From positions 1 through 14,729 of the forward strand of contig KN805445.1 of assembly GCA_000818945.1 (NCBI GenBank): a DNA stretch of 14,729 bases, read 5' to 3'. This DNA comes from Schizochytrium sp. CCTCC M209059 (taxonomy: Eukaryota; Sar; Bigyra; Thraustochytrida; Thraustochytriidae). Shown in pieces: positions 1 through 8,973 of the stretch. Each line of letters opens with the position of its first letter. Positions within the stretch are counted from its first letter, which is position 1. The position numbers were made by a program, and so were the translations under genes. The notes beneath the pieces were generated by a model. The model did not search any database. It saw only the letters and a program-made list of their open reading frames with translations, and was not told the DNA's origin.

Positions 1-1
1 A

Positions 2-319
2 AACGCCAGCGGTGGAACAAGAAAGCGCAAGAATGGGCGTCAGGAGAACCTTTCTCCCCGCGTCGAGAACCTCATGATTTGGTTTCACAGTCCCGTACAG
101 CGCCGAGAGGCCTTTCACAATCTCACGGCTGCTTCCAAGGCCCTGAAGAAACGGCGGGAACAGCTTGCGAAAATGCAGACCGAGCTCGTTGGCAAAGGAG
201 CTGCCGGTGCGGCTGTGGTCAAGGCTGCCAAAGAGCGTCTCGCGCATCTTTCCGAGTCGCCTCTTCAAGGAGAATCAATGGCAGACCTCGCTACGGCTGC
301 GAGCTCTGCAGTGGCTTGA
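2..319 (+). CDS. C-terminal part of an unrecognised coiled-coil-like protein (5' end outside window)
   Basis: The frame is open from base 2 to a TGA at 317-319, giving at least 105 residues; the true start lies left of the window. The segment is rich in Lys, Arg, Glu, Ala and Gln with heptad-like spacing (for example KALKKRREQLAKMQ), so a helical or coiled-coil fold is likely. The pattern loosely resembles the last helix of BAR-domain sorting nexins, but I cannot confirm that. The same frame has no TAA or TAG as far as 547 and is interrupted only by TGA at 317, 377, 383 and 389. A polyadenylation-like AATAAA follows at 555-560, so the gene may really end near 550 after a small intron. One candidate intron is 327-406 (GT-AG, phase 1 on both sides), but it would leave the TGA at 317 in place. 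The gene converges with the LRR-Roc-COR-TIR gene. Confidence 0.45.
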   Translation, partial: NASGGTRKRKNGRQENLSPRVENLMIWFHSPVQRREAFHNLTAASKALKKRREQLAKMQTELVGKGAAGAAVVKAAKERLAHLSESPLQGESMADLATAASSAVA

Positions 320-391
320 TTTCAAGGTCCACTACTGTCGTTAGACGCGATCAAAGAACTCACTGACACGGGATCTTGAATCTGAAATTGA

Positions 392-550
392 TCACTGTTG
401 GTGAAAGCGCAAAGCCAACTCGTGCTTGAGAATTTCGTTCAAGACAATAAGCTTTTAAAAATCTGTGAGGAAAGTTTGCACATGTGCCAGCATTCGGCAA
501 ACTTCAGACGCGCCATCTGTGAACTTGAACAAAAAGAAAGAAAGCAATGA
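392..550 (+). other. possible terminal exon of the left-edge gene
   Basis: This stretch is open in the same frame as the CDS ending at 319 and reads as a plausible protein (LENFVQDNKLLKICEE and on) up to a TGA at 548-550. AG dinucleotides at 405-406 and 413-414 could serve as splice acceptors. The AATAAA just after the stop is what one expects at a gene end. No clear donor of matching phase removes all the upstream TGA codons, so the alternatives are a decayed 3' end or chance openness in an AT-richer stretch. Confidence 0.3.
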
Positions 551-554
551 TTAA

Positions 555-560
555 AATAAA
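555..560 (+). terminator. candidate polyadenylation signal AATAAA
   Basis: AATAAA lies five bases after the TGA at 548-550. A second AATAAA is at 593-598, touching the stop codon of the convergent gene. Either could end the left-edge plus-strand transcript. The motif is seen directly; its use is inferred. Confidence 0.35.
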
Positions 561-599
561 CAGCATTTGGTTCTGGTACAGCCTCCGCTTGCAATAAAT

Positions 600-3500
600 T
601 TACTTCCCTCGCCTTCGCTTCCGCTTTCGCTTCGCCTTCCTCCGCTTCTGCTCTTTCTTTGCCCGACTTTGACTCTTTTCATTGGTGTCACTGTCACTGC
701 TGCACAGGTTGATAACATCTTGTGCATCTTCTTGCTCAATCCTTCTCCGCTTTCCACGTGCTTCAGGGACCACCTCGTCCTCCTCTTCGGCAATGTCCAT
801 TTCTGCAGAGACGACGTTGCTCTCGTTTTGGTCATCAGATCTGCTCGATGCGCTTGTGCTCGTGACTGCCATCTTCGCTGCAACGGAGGGCCTCTCAGCG
901 TCCTTGACATCATCACCATGTTCAGCTGGTTCGAGAGGCTTCGTTGCATCCTCATGCAAGCCGATAGCCTGTTTGATCGACCATACAAGAGCGTCCACCT
1001 CGTCTGGCTGGCCCCCATTTAGCATTCGAACATACAAAGGATTGCCACTCCACGATATCCCGAAACGCCCCTCCCACATGCCTGTGTCCACCATCTCACT
1101 TTCCAATACGCATGGAATCATACGCGCGGGCTTTACACGCTGAAGAGCATAGCAGAACTCGTCTCGACAGTTGTCGAGCTCTGTCCTTTTTTTATTGACC
1201 TTCCTCATGTACTCTTGGGTCACGAAGACCACGACCGCTTTGCACTGGTCAATGCCATCTGCCATCGAATCGAGAACCTCTGTGCCAATGTCATTCTCAT
1301 CGAGCCAACAGCAGATTCCCCGACTTCCGAGTGCGGACCCCACAGCTTTCACCTTGTTGTGCACCACCTTGTTCTTACCCCAGTCATGAGACAAGAAGAC
1401 ATCGAAAGGCTTGGCATCGCTTGTCACAGACGAATACAAGCCTCGTGCGGCCTCACCGCCCTCCACAAATGGCGAGAACAGTGCCAAAGAAAGACGCTTT
1501 CCCCTTTGCAATGAGGGGACCTCGCTGATTGTTGCATCTGCAAATGCATCGACACAAGCACATGCAACTTTGCTATAGGAGCCGTCAGAGCTGAGAAAGA
1601 GTTTCGGTCCAAGGTTTCCCCTCATGAAAGACGAGTCGATGCTCTCCAGACAATGCTGGAGAATCTTGACGTGACTCTTCAGACTTTTTTTCTTCGCGGG
1701 TGTCTTGAAGTGAAGCGTCACCCGCCTGTTACTTGTTTCCAGAATCATGTCCACATTTTCAAAGGCAATACTCGCAAAGTTGGAGAACACGACACCATTT
1801 TTCACACCCACGAGGCCCGGCAAACTCTGTATGAGACTGGCAATGAAGCGTTGGAACACACCTTTGGGTAGGACCTTGAACTCGATGTAAGCCAAAGCGC
1901 GTTGCTCGCCCAGGCCGCAAAGTGCCTCTGTTCTGACATCATCCTTCACTGGATGCAGAAGGCTCGGTATCAGGAGCGCACCCTCTTCGTCGTCATCATC
2001 GATCCAAGGACTCGGGCATGCCAACAGCATTGCGTGCATTAGCTCAACAAGGTAATTGACAGGTTGCCCTTGCCATAGCCACTCCAATAGTTGCCGACAG
2101 GCAACTCCACGTTCTGACCAAACATCGAGCGCATCTCGTAGTTTCCCGGGCATTTCTTCTTGATGCAACAGCTGTTTCTTGTGCCTTTTCATGTGATTCA
2201 TGCTCGGGTCGCAGATGACACGCGATAGATTACCCAATAGCCATTGCGGCCGAATCACGACAATCTGTCGCAGTACGTCATATTGGCCTGTCGTCAGGTG
2301 CACCAACACGCCGAGTTCGTGCATGTACTTGAGCATCTTGGACACGTCTTCTTTCGGAATGTGGCACTCTGTTGTTGCCAATCCTTCTACATCATCCAGC
2401 GACAAGTAATCCTTGTCTTGCGAGAGCAGCTTCTCCAAGCAGTAGGACCATCGTAATGGGACCTTCTTCTCGACAAAGTCTTTGTCAGCAACTGCCTTCG
2501 AAAGCGACTCGCGAAGCGAACTGATCCGATTATGCTTGTCATCCCGAACGGTGTTGTCGATCGGGAAGAACAAGAGTTCGGCTTCGTTATTCAGCAGCAC
2601 AACGGGCTTTGCAGCACACCGTCTCAGCACGTGTGTATCCAAGATCTCTTCGATCTCCTCGTGCTCCTCAGAGTTCGGTACCTGGTCAAGATATGTCCCC
2701 ACAAGGGCAATGTTGGCATCCGGTGCGTGTAGACGAATGGAGTCGATCCAGAAGCGAAGCGTCTCCAAGGAATCCTCTTGCGAGTCGAGCTTGGCGTACT
2801 CATTCTCGTTGATCCTATCTTTGAAACGCTCCTTGCCCAGAACCTCGCGCATGTCGAAAACAAGCACGTAAACGCCGTATTGCGTCAAGAACAGATGGTG
2901 TAGGGCGTAAAAGACTTCCTGCCCACCATAGTCCCAGATCGTGAAGCTGATCTCCTCGTCTGGCTTGTCGGCTTTCTTCTTTATATGGAGACGAAGCGGT
3001 ATCCTCACGGCTTTGACAATCTCCCTCCTGTTAAATAATGTCTTTGATCCACGACTCGAGGTGGATTTGCGAGAAGATTTAGAGGGTTTCTGATCATCTT
3101 CCGACAAGTGCTGGGGGCGACCCTCGTCAACATTCTGCCGACGGTAGATGTACTTTGCACACTGCTCGCCAAGATCAGCGTCGCCGACTTGTTTGCGCTC
3201 TTTCCAGTCACGCGTGTGCGTCAACTTGAGTTCCACACCAATTGTTGAGTTATGATCGGGATCATACGGTTGTCCTAGAAGCGTGCGAATCGTCGATGTC
3301 TTGCCTGCGGCGCTTTTGCCCACGGCCATGAGCTTGGCGCGACCCCAGCGTACCTTTCTATCCGCCAAGAGTGCCGCATAGGCGGCTGTGCCGAGACTCT
3401 TTAGCTCGTCCTTTACGAGCTTTACTCGAACCTCAATACGAGCGAGAATGAGAAGGGCGATACGTTTACCATTCAGACTGTTTGGTATTTAGCTTGTGAG

Positions 3501-5579
3501 CAATAGTTGTCATTTTTAAAACCGAGTGCCAGAGTGCCAGCATCATGAAACGTACCCAAGTTCTTGAAGAATTTCGTTGCTCTCCAACGCAGTCGCTAGT
3601 GCCTCCGCTCCCGCGTTTCCAATTTCGTTGCCTTTCAAGCTGCGGATTGGCGTAGCGAAGGTCAGAGGAACACAGGCCTCGCCATACCAAGTCATTCTGC
3701 AACGTACCTTAAACAAGTCAACAGCGACTTGTTATTGGCCAGAGCATTCGCCAGCGCCTTTGCGCCTTCATTGCCGATAGAATTAGTATCTAGCCTATGT
3801 TCGTGCGTCATGGACAATGTCGTGAACCAAAATGTGCATGGCGTGGTGTAAGAACCATCGACAGCGGTATTATGCATCCGTTTGTCGTGAAAAGATTATT
3901 GCATCGTGCTTGCTGGTTAGTCGCTCTTACTCCTTCCCACAGAGTTCTTCTTTCCCCACTGTTACCTACCCCAGTGTCTGCAGCGAGGAGTTCTTCGCGA
4001 GCGCATCTGCTAGCGCCTTTGCGCCATCATTGCCGATAGAATTAGTATCTAGCCTGTGTTCGTGCGTCATGGACAAGGTCGTAAACCAAGATGTGTATGG
4101 CGTGGTGTAAGAACCATTGACAGTAACATTAGGCATCCGTTTGATGTGATGCGATCATTGCATCGTGCTTGCTGGTTAGTCGCTCTTGCTCATTCCCGTA
4201 GAGTTTCTCTTTCCCCACTGTTACCTACCTAAGCGTCTGCAGCGACGAGTTCTTCGCGAGCGCATCAGCTAGCGCCTTTGCGCCATCATCGCCAATGGAA
4301 TTCATATCTAGCCTGTGTTCGTGCGTCATGGACAAGGTCGTGCATCAAAACGTGCATGATGTGGTGTAAGAACCATTGACAGCAGCATTATGCATCCGTT
4401 TGATGTGATGCGATCATTGCATCGTACTTGCTGGTTAGTCGCTCATGCTCCTTCCCGCAGAGTTTCTCTTTCCCCACTATTACCTACCTAAGCGTCTGCA
4501 GCGACGAGTTCTTCGCGAGCGCATCTGCTAGCGCCTTGGCGCCATCATCGCCGATTAAAATAGAACTTAGCCTGTGTTCGTGCGTCATGGACAATATCGT
4601 GAACCAAGATGTGCATGGCGTGTTGTAAGAACCATTGACAGCAGCATTATACATCCGTTTGATGTGATGCGATTATTGCAGCGTGCTTGCTGGTTAGTCG
4701 CTCTTGCTCCTTCCTGCAGAGTTTCTCTTTCCCCACTGTTACCTACCTAAGCGTCTGCAGCGACGAGTTCTTCGCGAGCGCATCTGCTAGCGCCTTTGCG
4801 CCATCATCGCCGAATAAAAAAGAACTTAGCCTGTGTTCGTGCGTCATGGACAATATCGTGAACCAAGATGTGCATGGCGTGTTGTAAGAACCATTGACAG
4901 CAGCATTATGCATCCGTTTGATGTGATGCGATCATTGCATCGTACTTGCTGGTTAGTCGCTCATGCTCCTTCCCGCAGAGTTTCTCTTTCCCCACTATTA
5001 CCTACCTAAGCGTCTGCAGCGACGAGTTCTTCGCGAGCGCATCTGCTAGCGCCTTTGCGCCATCATCGCCGAATAAAAAAGAACTTAGCCTGTGTTCGTG
5101 CGTCATGGACAATATCGTGAACCAAGATGTGCATGGCGTGTTGTAAGAACCATTGACAGCAGCATTATACATCCGTTTGATGTGATGCGATTATTGCAGC
5201 GTGCTTGCTGGTTAGTCGCTCTTGCTCCTTCCCGCAGAGTTCTTTTTCCCCCAATGTTACCTACCTGAGCGTCTGCAGCGACGAGTTCTTCGCGAGTGCA
5301 TCTGCTAGCGTCTTTGCGCCGTTGACACTGATTTCGTTTAAGTTAAGTCTGCGTTTACACATCGTTGACGATCAGGTAAAAACGGAAATGGTAGTGGAGA
5401 GACACCAAAGAAGACAACAAATCATGGTCGAGCATAAGTTTGGAGAAGATATAATCATGCCCATGTCGGTCAGCCTATATCATCTCTTGCAACATGTCGC
5501 CATTGACGTACTTTAATTTTTTGATGCCCTCGGACATCGATTTTATCCCATCCTCAACGCTCGAAGTTTTTGATGCCAT
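600..5579 (-). CDS. LRR-Roc-COR-TIR protein (Roco-family GTPase with C-terminal TIR domain), ten exons
   Basis: Spliced exons on the minus strand: 5579-5512, 5348-5265, 5089-5006, 4830-4747, 4571-4488, 4312-4229, 4053-3970, 3794-3708, 3639-3556 and 3477-600. Every intron is GT-AG and phase 2, and the total of 3621 nt gives exactly 1206 codons plus TAA. The start ATG at 5579-5577 has G at -3 and +4. Residues 1-23 are a leader. About 24-248 hold eight LRRs of the ribonuclease-inhibitor/NLRC type, one per exon (NSIG..GAKALADAL). The Roc GTPase follows: P-loop GKSAAGKT at 301-308, DYGGQ at 430-434, GTYLD at 508-512. COR spans about 587-845, with the typical IPSLL near the middle. TIR spans about 937-1064: FDVFLSHDW strand, BB-loop-like DENDIG, and Glu1021 in CRDEF at the place of the catalytic Glu of TIR NADases. 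The tail has a SUMO-interaction-like VINL plus acidic run (1169-1178) and a strongly basic end (1186-1206), suggesting a nuclear pool. Roco proteins are dimeric GTPases; an LRR sensor driving a TIR effector is inferred. The large 3' exon is open through 3368, but TTG there is not a start. Confidence 0.85.
3795..5348 (-). repeat. tandem array of 259-bp units, each one LRR exon plus one intron
   Basis: Exon starts at 5348, 5089, 4830, 4571, 4312, 4053 and 3794 are exactly 259 bp apart six times in a row. Each unit is an 84-nt exon encoding one 28-residue LRR (the last, outside this span, is 87 nt) plus a 175-nt intron with acceptor ACACAG (ATAG at the last) and donor GTAGGT. Introns are nearly as similar as exons. 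Intron variants alternate: the copies near 5164 and 4646 share 'attatacatcc' and 'gattattgcagcgtg', while those near 4905 and 4387 share 'attatgcatcc' and 'gatcattgcatcgta'. This implies a duplication step of two units (518 bp). All exons are phase 2-2, so a gain or loss of units keeps the frame. The outer units (5348 exon; 3794 exon) are the most diverged, as expected of array edges. Confidence 0.93.
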
Positions 5580-5792
5580 TGCTTCTCTCTGAGTTGGTCT
5601 TTAGAGGAACGAGGTTGCGAGAGACAACAATGAAGGGTTACGCTCGACGTGCTGGAGCTTCTCGGGTGTCTCCGGAGAGCGCGAGGCGCGCGGCCAGATA
5701 AGTCAAGAGCCAGAAAGTAAGACGTGAGGTGGGGTCGCGGTCCCCAAGTAGTCTTAGTCTCAATCCGCGAGCTCAGAAGAGCTGCGCGCACG

Positions 5793-6042
5793 TCAAGCGA
5801 GATGCAAAGTATCGCCTCGCAGTTGCTTGACGCAGCGAGCAGACAGCGCTCGACAGGCAAGACCAGCTCTGGCACTTTCAGCTTACCAGCTGCACGTGAC
5901 AGGCTATTCGATCTTTACGTACGTACCATTGTTGCATCTTGCAATGAGAATTAAAATGCGTTTTCCAGACCGCGGCGAAGATTTACAAAGCCACGTCAGA
6001 GTCGCCTGTGATGATCTCGAGGCGGTAAACATCATCGCCTGA
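5793..6042 (+). other. unassigned exon-like segments, plus strand
   Basis: A frame containing ATG at 5800 is open to a GTACGT donor-like site at about 5921-5929. A TTTTCCAG acceptor-like site ends at about 5969. The sequence after it is open to a TGA at 6040-6042 (RGEDLQSHVRVACDD and on). The pieces could be two exons of a small unknown gene around a roughly 45-nt intron. I recognise no domain, and chance openness is a real alternative. Confidence 0.2.
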
Positions 6043-6090
6043 ATGTGATGCGCCATGGGCCCGGCGTCCTGCTTTTTGTTGGGGTCTCGA
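6041..6090 (-). pseudogene. relic fragment of the aminopeptidase N gene
   Basis: Bases 6041-6070 match 10987-11016 of the pepN gene at 29 of 30 positions, including 24 identical in a row. Without a gap, 6083-6090 then match 11029-11036 at 8 of 8. Overall 41 of 50 match. In the pepN frame the minus strand still reads DAGPMAH, the conserved segment downstream of the zinc site. Similarity stops on both sides and the flanking frame is not pepN. The fragment lies about 4.9 kb from its parent in the same orientation. It is too short to function as coding sequence. Confidence 0.7.
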
Positions 6091-6296
6091 TTTGGTTTTT
6101 GTTTGGGTTTCCAATTTGGATTGGCCCCCTTTTCGTTGTCGACAATTCCGTACTCTTGGAAAAGACAGAAGCCATTTTACATTGGAAAAGTCTAGCTCCT
6201 TGGTTGAATAAAGTGTCTGTACATTGTGCATTGCTCGAAGAGAGCGTATCCATGGCCAGCGGCAGCATGATGACTCTGCGAACCTATTGTCGACAG

Positions 6297-6692
6297 TTGG
6301 CGCGGCGCAGCAACACTGTCAAAAGCCAGGCGACTTGGTACAGCTGCTGGCCTGATAAGGAAAAACCAGCCAAAGGAAGCATGCCGCGTCGTGAAAAAGC
6401 TGTCAAGCGGGCGATGGATATGGCAGAAAAAGGTAATTCGCCAGCGCCAGGACAAGCTCAACCATTTCGTGGTTGAGAATTCTATTGAGTTGAAGCGGAA
6501 CGCAATGAGAGGTCAGTAAAAAAAGTGAGCTTTTTGCTATCGTTCTCGATCACAATCGCGGTCCCCTTCTCGAAAACTTTCAATTGCCAACTTGGGTCCA
6601 TGTGAAGACGCACTCCGCCGCGACCCCAGCACCTTCGGCGAGCAAGACTTAATCTAAATTTCCTTGCAGACATCAAAGCGCGTGGTTCATGA
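6297..6692 (+). other. unassigned exon-like segments, plus strand
   Basis: After CGACAG (ending 6296), a frame of 71 full codons is open to a donor-like GTCAGT at 6512. A well-formed acceptor, with TTAATCTAA branch-like sequence and CCTTGCAG, ends at 6669. Joining G6511 to 6670 keeps the frame to a TGA at 6690-6692. The peptide is Lys/Arg/Gln-rich (KKVIRQRQDKLNHF). A competing frame (open to the TGA at 6474) also covers part of it. I recognise no family. It could be the 3' part of a small gene or nothing. Confidence 0.22.
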
Positions 6693-6996
6693 ACCCATCA
6701 CGAGCGAGTGACCTTTTACACTGATGGCGAGTACGTGTACCAGTGCCTTGCAAAACCCCAACCCACAGAGTTCGAGCTTGAAGAAAGCCACGTGCGACGT
6801 AGGTCGGGCGGGGGCTGCTCTTCGTCTGTCAGACCAGCGCGGCGCCCAGGCCAGCCAGCTAGCCTGTCTGCCTGCCCGCCCGCACGCTGACCAGGCAGCA
6901 ACTCAGCGTCGATAGACAGTTGAGATCCTTGGGCGCGACGAGAAAGAAACCCAACCCAACCATCGCGCACTCTTGAGAGCGCGCAGAAGCAAAAGC

Positions 6997-8973
6997 ATGA
7001 GCAGTGCGGCCGGCGTCGTGGACCTTGTGGATCTTGACGCTGACGGCGACAGCGAGGAGGACGAGGATGAGAACGGATGCGCGGGAAGTGTATTGGGACT
7101 CAGTCCGAAGCCCGCGATAAAGTCCAAGAAAGGACCCGAAGCGGCAGCACGACAAGCAGGTATGGTGCGAAAGGGACTCGACCTCGCCCTGTCCTCCTCC
7201 TCTGAGGACGAAGACAACGACGACGACGAGGAGGAGGACGACAACGACAATGATGACATTGTGAGATTGGGCTATACGGCTAGCCAAAGTAAGATAGAGA
7301 ACGAGGCTGATGAAGAAGAAAACGAGCGCGACGAAGAAGACGAAGAAAGTATTCAAGTTCTCCATGCTGCTGCCTCAAAACTGACCACTTATGCAGAGTC
7401 CTTGTCGAGCCCAACGCTGCTTCGCGGAGAAGCTGAAGTCATATCGCTTGTCACTACAGAAAAGAAGAAGACCATCTCAAGGATGGCGACAAGCCCCGTG
7501 AGCGTTCTCTCCGTCTCGCCAGTGGTGTCACCGACGCGAAAGCGTGGGCGTTCAACAACTGACACATTAGACGATGAAGATCGAGGGCAATCAACTGCAC
7601 GGAGATTTGAACAGATGCCAAGAGCCAAGCTTTCCTCGACTGTCTCGTTCGCAACCTCAACTTTCACATCAACAGTCACTTCATCCACATCAACATCATC
7701 ATCATCATCATCATCATCACCGGTACTCTACAACGGTGCACAGACATATGGAGCGGGTCCGCAACATGCTCCCGCGCCTCCTGCTTTGAAGCCCGAAATT
7801 TCGGAAATGAATCTGGAAGGTCTCACAAAGGCAGAAGCAAGAGAAGCTATGCGTAAAGCGAAAGCAGAGGAAAAGGCGAAAAAGAAACGCCACCAAGCGG
7901 AGTGCAAGCTCGGCCGATGGATCAAGAATGGCAAGCACGCGCAAACAGAAGTAGTGGCCGTCTTTAGCCCAAGACTCGCGCAAACAGATCAGGGCCGAGC
8001 GCTCCAAGGCATGTGTATCGCTGAAGACATTGACTTTGTTGTGGAATCCGGCTTTCGATCATCGTGCATGGTAACTTTTGCGCACCGCCCGTTCCTGAAG
8101 AGCACAGACAATCCCGACTCTGCGGGGTTTCAACTCAAAAACGGGATCACCACCAAACCCGAGCCTGTGGTGGATGCCAAGGCGACGCCGTGTCTCATGA
8201 GCAATGCCGCTCTTCTCTTTTGGGACGCTGACGATTTCGTCATGCGGCTCTGTCGAGATTTGGAAGGTTATGCTTCACTTGAAGTGGTCATTTCTAGCGC
8301 GCTTGCCGATTGGACACGCATTGTCACCAGTGGTCGACCTCGCAGCAAATTCACCAAAGATCAGCCCAAGCTCATTGTAGTCTTACGTGGCGCAAATGAG
8401 GCTGTTCTCTCTGCGCAGAAACGTGCGCAAGCCCAGAAAAAGACGTCGCAGGAGTCTGCTGATCAACTTGTGAACCCTGATCGTACAACTCAAAGTGCAC
8501 TCACCGATGCGCTCTCGTGGCTCTACGTCGCGTACGGATGCGAGAGCCGCGTGCTGCTCAACGACCAGGACAAGACCAATGAGCTCTTTCGAGACTACGC
8601 ATTCGCGATCATGAGTGCATTACATTATCGTCCAAAGACTGCAGTAGAGGTACTCGCGGAGTTCAAGGGAGCGGGAGGACGAAACGCAGATTGGGGCACC
8701 AACTGCGAGCGTGGCGAGTATGTGTCGCACATGTGGTATCTCATGCTCCTCTGCGTCCTCGGAGACGTTGGTGCGCGGCGCGTGCTGGAAGAATATCCAT
8801 GTCTCCGGTCTATTACCGACGTCTACCTCGATTCGACTCGACATGAGCATGAAAAGGAGCAATTGCTGGAGGATATTTTGTCTGGCTCGAGTTCTAGCGC
8901 AAAGTTCAGAAAGAAGTCTCGGGCTCTCTATCGTCTTTTCACCACACGGGACCCGCATCTTCTCCTCAAGTGA
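6997..8973 (+). CDS. EME1: EME1-like non-catalytic subunit of the MUS81 structure-specific endonuclease
   Basis: This single exon encodes 658 residues. The start at 6997 is the first in-frame ATG (MSSAAGVVDL) and has A at -3; the upstream TTG is not needed. The N-terminal half is disordered: a SUMO-interaction-like VVDLVDLD at 7-14, acidic runs at about 19-26, 70-88 and 100-117, and a Ser/Thr-rich tract with a run of nine Ser near 233-241. A Lys/Glu-rich helix (about 280-300) precedes an ERCC4-type nuclease fold (about 312-552; strands TEVVAVFS, DFVVES, LIVVLRG). A helix-hairpin-helix-like C-terminus ends in RALYRLFTTRDP, typical of the MUS81/EME1 family. The ERKxxxD metal motif of MUS81 is absent, which marks the EME1/Mms4 side. 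EME1 pairs with MUS81 in the nucleus to cut 3' flaps, stalled forks and Holliday-type junctions. MUS81 itself is not in the window. Confidence 0.8.
   Translation: MSSAAGVVDLVDLDADGDSEEDEDENGCAGSVLGLSPKPAIKSKKGPEAAARQAGMVRKGLDLALSSSSEDEDNDDDEEEDDNDNDDIVRLGYTASQSKIENEADEEENERDEEDEESIQVLHAAASKLTTYAESLSSPTLLRGEAEVISLVTTEKKKTISRMATSPVSVLSVSPVVSPTRKRGRSTTDTLDDEDRGQSTARRFEQMPRAKLSSTVSFATSTFTSTVTSSTSTSSSSSSSSPVLYNGAQTYGAGPQHAPAPPALKPEISEMNLEGLTKAEAREAMRKAKAEEKAKKKRHQAECKLGRWIKNGKHAQTEVVAVFSPRLAQTDQGRALQGMCIAEDIDFVVESGFRSSCMVTFAHRPFLKSTDNPDSAGFQLKNGITTKPEPVVDAKATPCLMSNAALLFWDADDFVMRLCRDLEGYASLEVVISSALADWTRIVTSGRPRSKFTKDQPKLIVVLRGANEAVLSAQKRAQAQKKTSQESADQLVNPDRTTQSALTDALSWLYVAYGCESRVLLNDQDKTNELFRDYAFAIMSALHYRPKTAVEVLAEFKGAGGRNADWGTNCERGEYVSHMWYLMLLCVLGDVGARRVLEEYPCLRSITDVYLDSTRHEHEKEQLLEDILSGSSSSAKFRKKSRALYRLFTTRDPHLLLK
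7694..7720 (+). repeat. trinucleotide microsatellite (TCA/CAT)n in EME1
   Basis: About nine CAT/TCA units encode the serine run in the disordered N-terminal half of EME1. Length changes here stay in frame. Confidence 0.9.

Larger units (their letters stand above)
5580..6996. other. 1.4-kb gap between the LRR-Roc-COR-TIR gene and EME1
   Basis: This stretch must hold the divergent promoters of the two flanking genes. I see no convincing TATA box. It contains a short pepN-derived relic (6041-6090) and a few plus-strand stretches with exon-like ends, listed separately. The part at 6840-6900 is C/G-rich with irregular repeats of 'ccagccagc' and 'cctgcccgcccgc' type. No protein here is recognisable by family. 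Confidence 0.5.

Noticed and set aside
317..391. Selenoprotein reading of the TGA codons
   Set aside because: Several TGAs are clustered within a few codons, and no SECIS-like hairpin or known selenoprotein family is recognised.
3366..3368. TTG start giving a 922-residue protein without LRRs
   Set aside because: TTG is an ordinary Leu codon here. The frame continues upstream to an acceptor at 3478 and joins the LRR exons in phase.
3795..5348. CRISPR-like or satellite array
   Set aside because: The units are 259 bp with conserved coding exons and introns, with no short-repeat/variable-spacer pattern, and the genes are eukaryotic.
4428..5516. Four near-identical plus-strand open frames of 66 or more codons, looking like a repeated secreted or hydrophobic peptide
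   Set aside because: They are antisense to the LRR exons and run into the introns. The minus strand gives canonical LRRs, matching splice sites and an exact total frame.
6708..6890. Plus-strand frame starting VTFYTDGEYVYQC
   Set aside because: The first part looks protein-like, but it starts at GTG, runs into an Arg/Pro/Ser-rich low-complexity end and overlaps other frames. There is no family match.
6859..7365. Minus-strand hydrophobic and Ser-rich frames over the start of EME1
   Set aside because: They are shadows of the acidic GAC/GAG codons of EME1 read in antisense (Val/Leu and Ser runs).
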